In this document: piece after piece, positions 63,384 to 64,000 of the stretch
Layout: every line of letters starts with the position of its first letter
Position numbering within the stretch: the stretch's first letter is position 1
Origin: Zafaria ginkgonis
GTDB taxonomy: Bacteria; Actinomycetota; Actinomycetes; Actinomycetales; Micrococcaceae
Reading direction: 5' to 3'
Assembly (NCBI RefSeq): GCF_039540195.1
Contig: NZ_BAABEO010000006.1
Coordinates: forward strand, 165,158-229,157
DNA: 64,000 nucleotides
Notes under the pieces: model-generated
Database searches by the model: none
What the model was told of the DNA's origin: nothing
The model's input: only the letters and a program-made list of their open reading frames with translations
Position numbers and translations under genes: made by a program

Positions 63384-64000
63384 ATGACCGCCGACATGAT
63401 TTCCGAGAGCCTGATCTCCACCCTGCCCGGGCACACCTACACCGACGCGGCGATCTTCCGCGCCGAGCAGGAACGCATCTTCGAGCAGATGTGGTTCTGC
63501 GCGATCCGCACCGCTGACCTGGCCAAGGCCGGGGCCTGGAAGACCGTGCAGATCGGCCGCGAGTCCGTGCTCATTTCCCGCACCCGCAAGGGCGAGATCC
63601 GCGCGTTCTACAACGTCTGCCGCCACCGCGGCGTCAAGCTGTGCATGGAGGAATCCGGCCAGGCCGAACGCTCCTTCCAGTGCCCCTACCACGCCTGGAC
63701 CTACGACTTCGAGGGCAAGCTCGTCGCGGCCCCGAACCTGACCAAGATGCCCGACATCGACCGCCACGAATACGGCCTGGCCAAGGTCCACCTCCGCGAA
63801 TACCTCGGCTACGTGTGGGTCTGCCTGGCCGAGACCCCGCCCTCCTTCGAGGAGGACGTCATGGGAGCCATCCAGGAGCGCCTGGGCGACCTGGAGGCCA
63901 TCGAGGGCTACGACGTGGCCAACCTGAAGGTCGGCCGGCGCATCAGGTACGACGTGAAGGCCAACTGGAAGCTCATCATCGAGAACTTCATGGAGTGCTA
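63384..64000 (+). CDS. Rieske oxygenase alpha subunit, GbcA-like (truncated by window edge)
   Basis: The ATG at 63384 (GGAGGAAGC upstream) reads 205 residues to the window end. The Rieske [2Fe-2S] motif is YNVCRHRGVKLC ... SFQCPYHAWTYDFEGKL (C-x-H, 16-17 residues, C-x2-H). The N-terminal RAEQERIFEQMWFCAIRTADL and the later VKANWKLIIENFMEC agree with glycine betaine monooxygenase (GbcA/BmoA-like), which demethylates betaine to dimethylglycine. The catalytic non-heme iron domain lies beyond the window. Neighbouring BCCT and dmgO genes support this substrate. Confidence 0.88.
   Translation, partial: MTADMISESLISTLPGHTYTDAAIFRAEQERIFEQMWFCAIRTADLAKAGAWKTVQIGRESVLISRTRKGEIRAFYNVCRHRGVKLCMEESGQAERSFQCPYHAWTYDFEGKLVAAPNLTKMPDIDRHEYGLAKVHLREYLGYVWVCLAETPPSFEEDVMGAIQERLGDLEAIEGYDVANLKVGRRIRYDVKANWKLIIENFMEC

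Overview
The window is very GC-rich, gene-dense actinobacterial chromosome, most likely from the Micrococcaceae (Arthrobacter and relatives). The clues are an 830-residue dimethylglycine oxidase of the Arthrobacter globiformis type, small-subunit-type purS/purQ/purL, a DtxR/IdeR iron box, the neighbourhood SRP RNA - gluQ - dnaX - recR - lysC, and many apparently leaderless genes (TANNNT, then 6-7 nt, then ATG/GTG). The genus is an inference; no rRNA is present.

Layout: 1-4.2 kb holds a small amine/amino-acid metabolism set (truncated membrane transporter, XRE-cupin regulator, RidA, aminotransferase, cupin, alpha/beta hydrolase). 4.2-11.4 kb holds stand-alone housekeeping or poorly known genes (DUF1206, MmcQ/YjbR, TPR protein, monooxygenase, lipoprotein, MpaB-like oxygenase, MBL hydrolase, SelO). 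11.6-15.5 kb is purSQL plus a YchJ-like gene. 15.5-17.8 kb is an iron-regulated efeU-efeB pair without efeO. 17.9-28.4 kb is a trans-4-hydroxy-L-proline catabolic island: GntR regulator, SDR, aldehyde dehydrogenase, epimerase, deaminase, D-hydroxyproline oxidase, ABC importer and two more SDRs. Three near-identical operators tie it together. 28.4-35.2 kb carries a membrane protein, a Na+/H+ antiporter, a CitMHS citrate transporter and its CitAB-type two-component system. 35.2-38.2 kb is a gluconate module (gntK, gntP, gntR) with foreign-looking codon use. 38.3-51 kb is the lysC...recR-dnaX-gluQ-SRP RNA block, interrupted by an ABC exporter and by an unusual two-gene unit: a histidine/phenylalanine ammonia-lyase-fold protein with an altered MIO triad, coupled to an unknown membrane protein. 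51.3-54.8 kb has tRNA-Ser(GGA), a glutathione peroxidase, a beta-hydroxyacid dehydrogenase, a small membrane protein and a HAD hydrolase. 55-64 kb is glycine betaine use: Rieske ferredoxin, BCCT importer, formyl-THF deformylase, dimethylglycine oxidase, GntR, ferredoxin reductase and the start of a GbcA-like Rieske oxygenase.

The betaine genes form a logical chain. BCCT imports betaine, the Rieske oxygenase and its reductase demethylate it, dimethylglycine oxidase makes sarcosine and methylene-THF, and PurU helps recycle formyl-THF. A 13-bp motif shared by the purU leader and the ferredoxin-reductase promoter suggests control by the local GntR protein.

The most unusual items are the lyase-like/membrane pair (43.3-45.6 kb) and a dispersed 71-nt palindrome family. 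Two full copies of the palindrome (38285-38355 and 43170-43240) differ by compensatory base changes, and degenerate or tandem copies flank selO. Most annotations rest on family motifs read by eye; no database search was possible.
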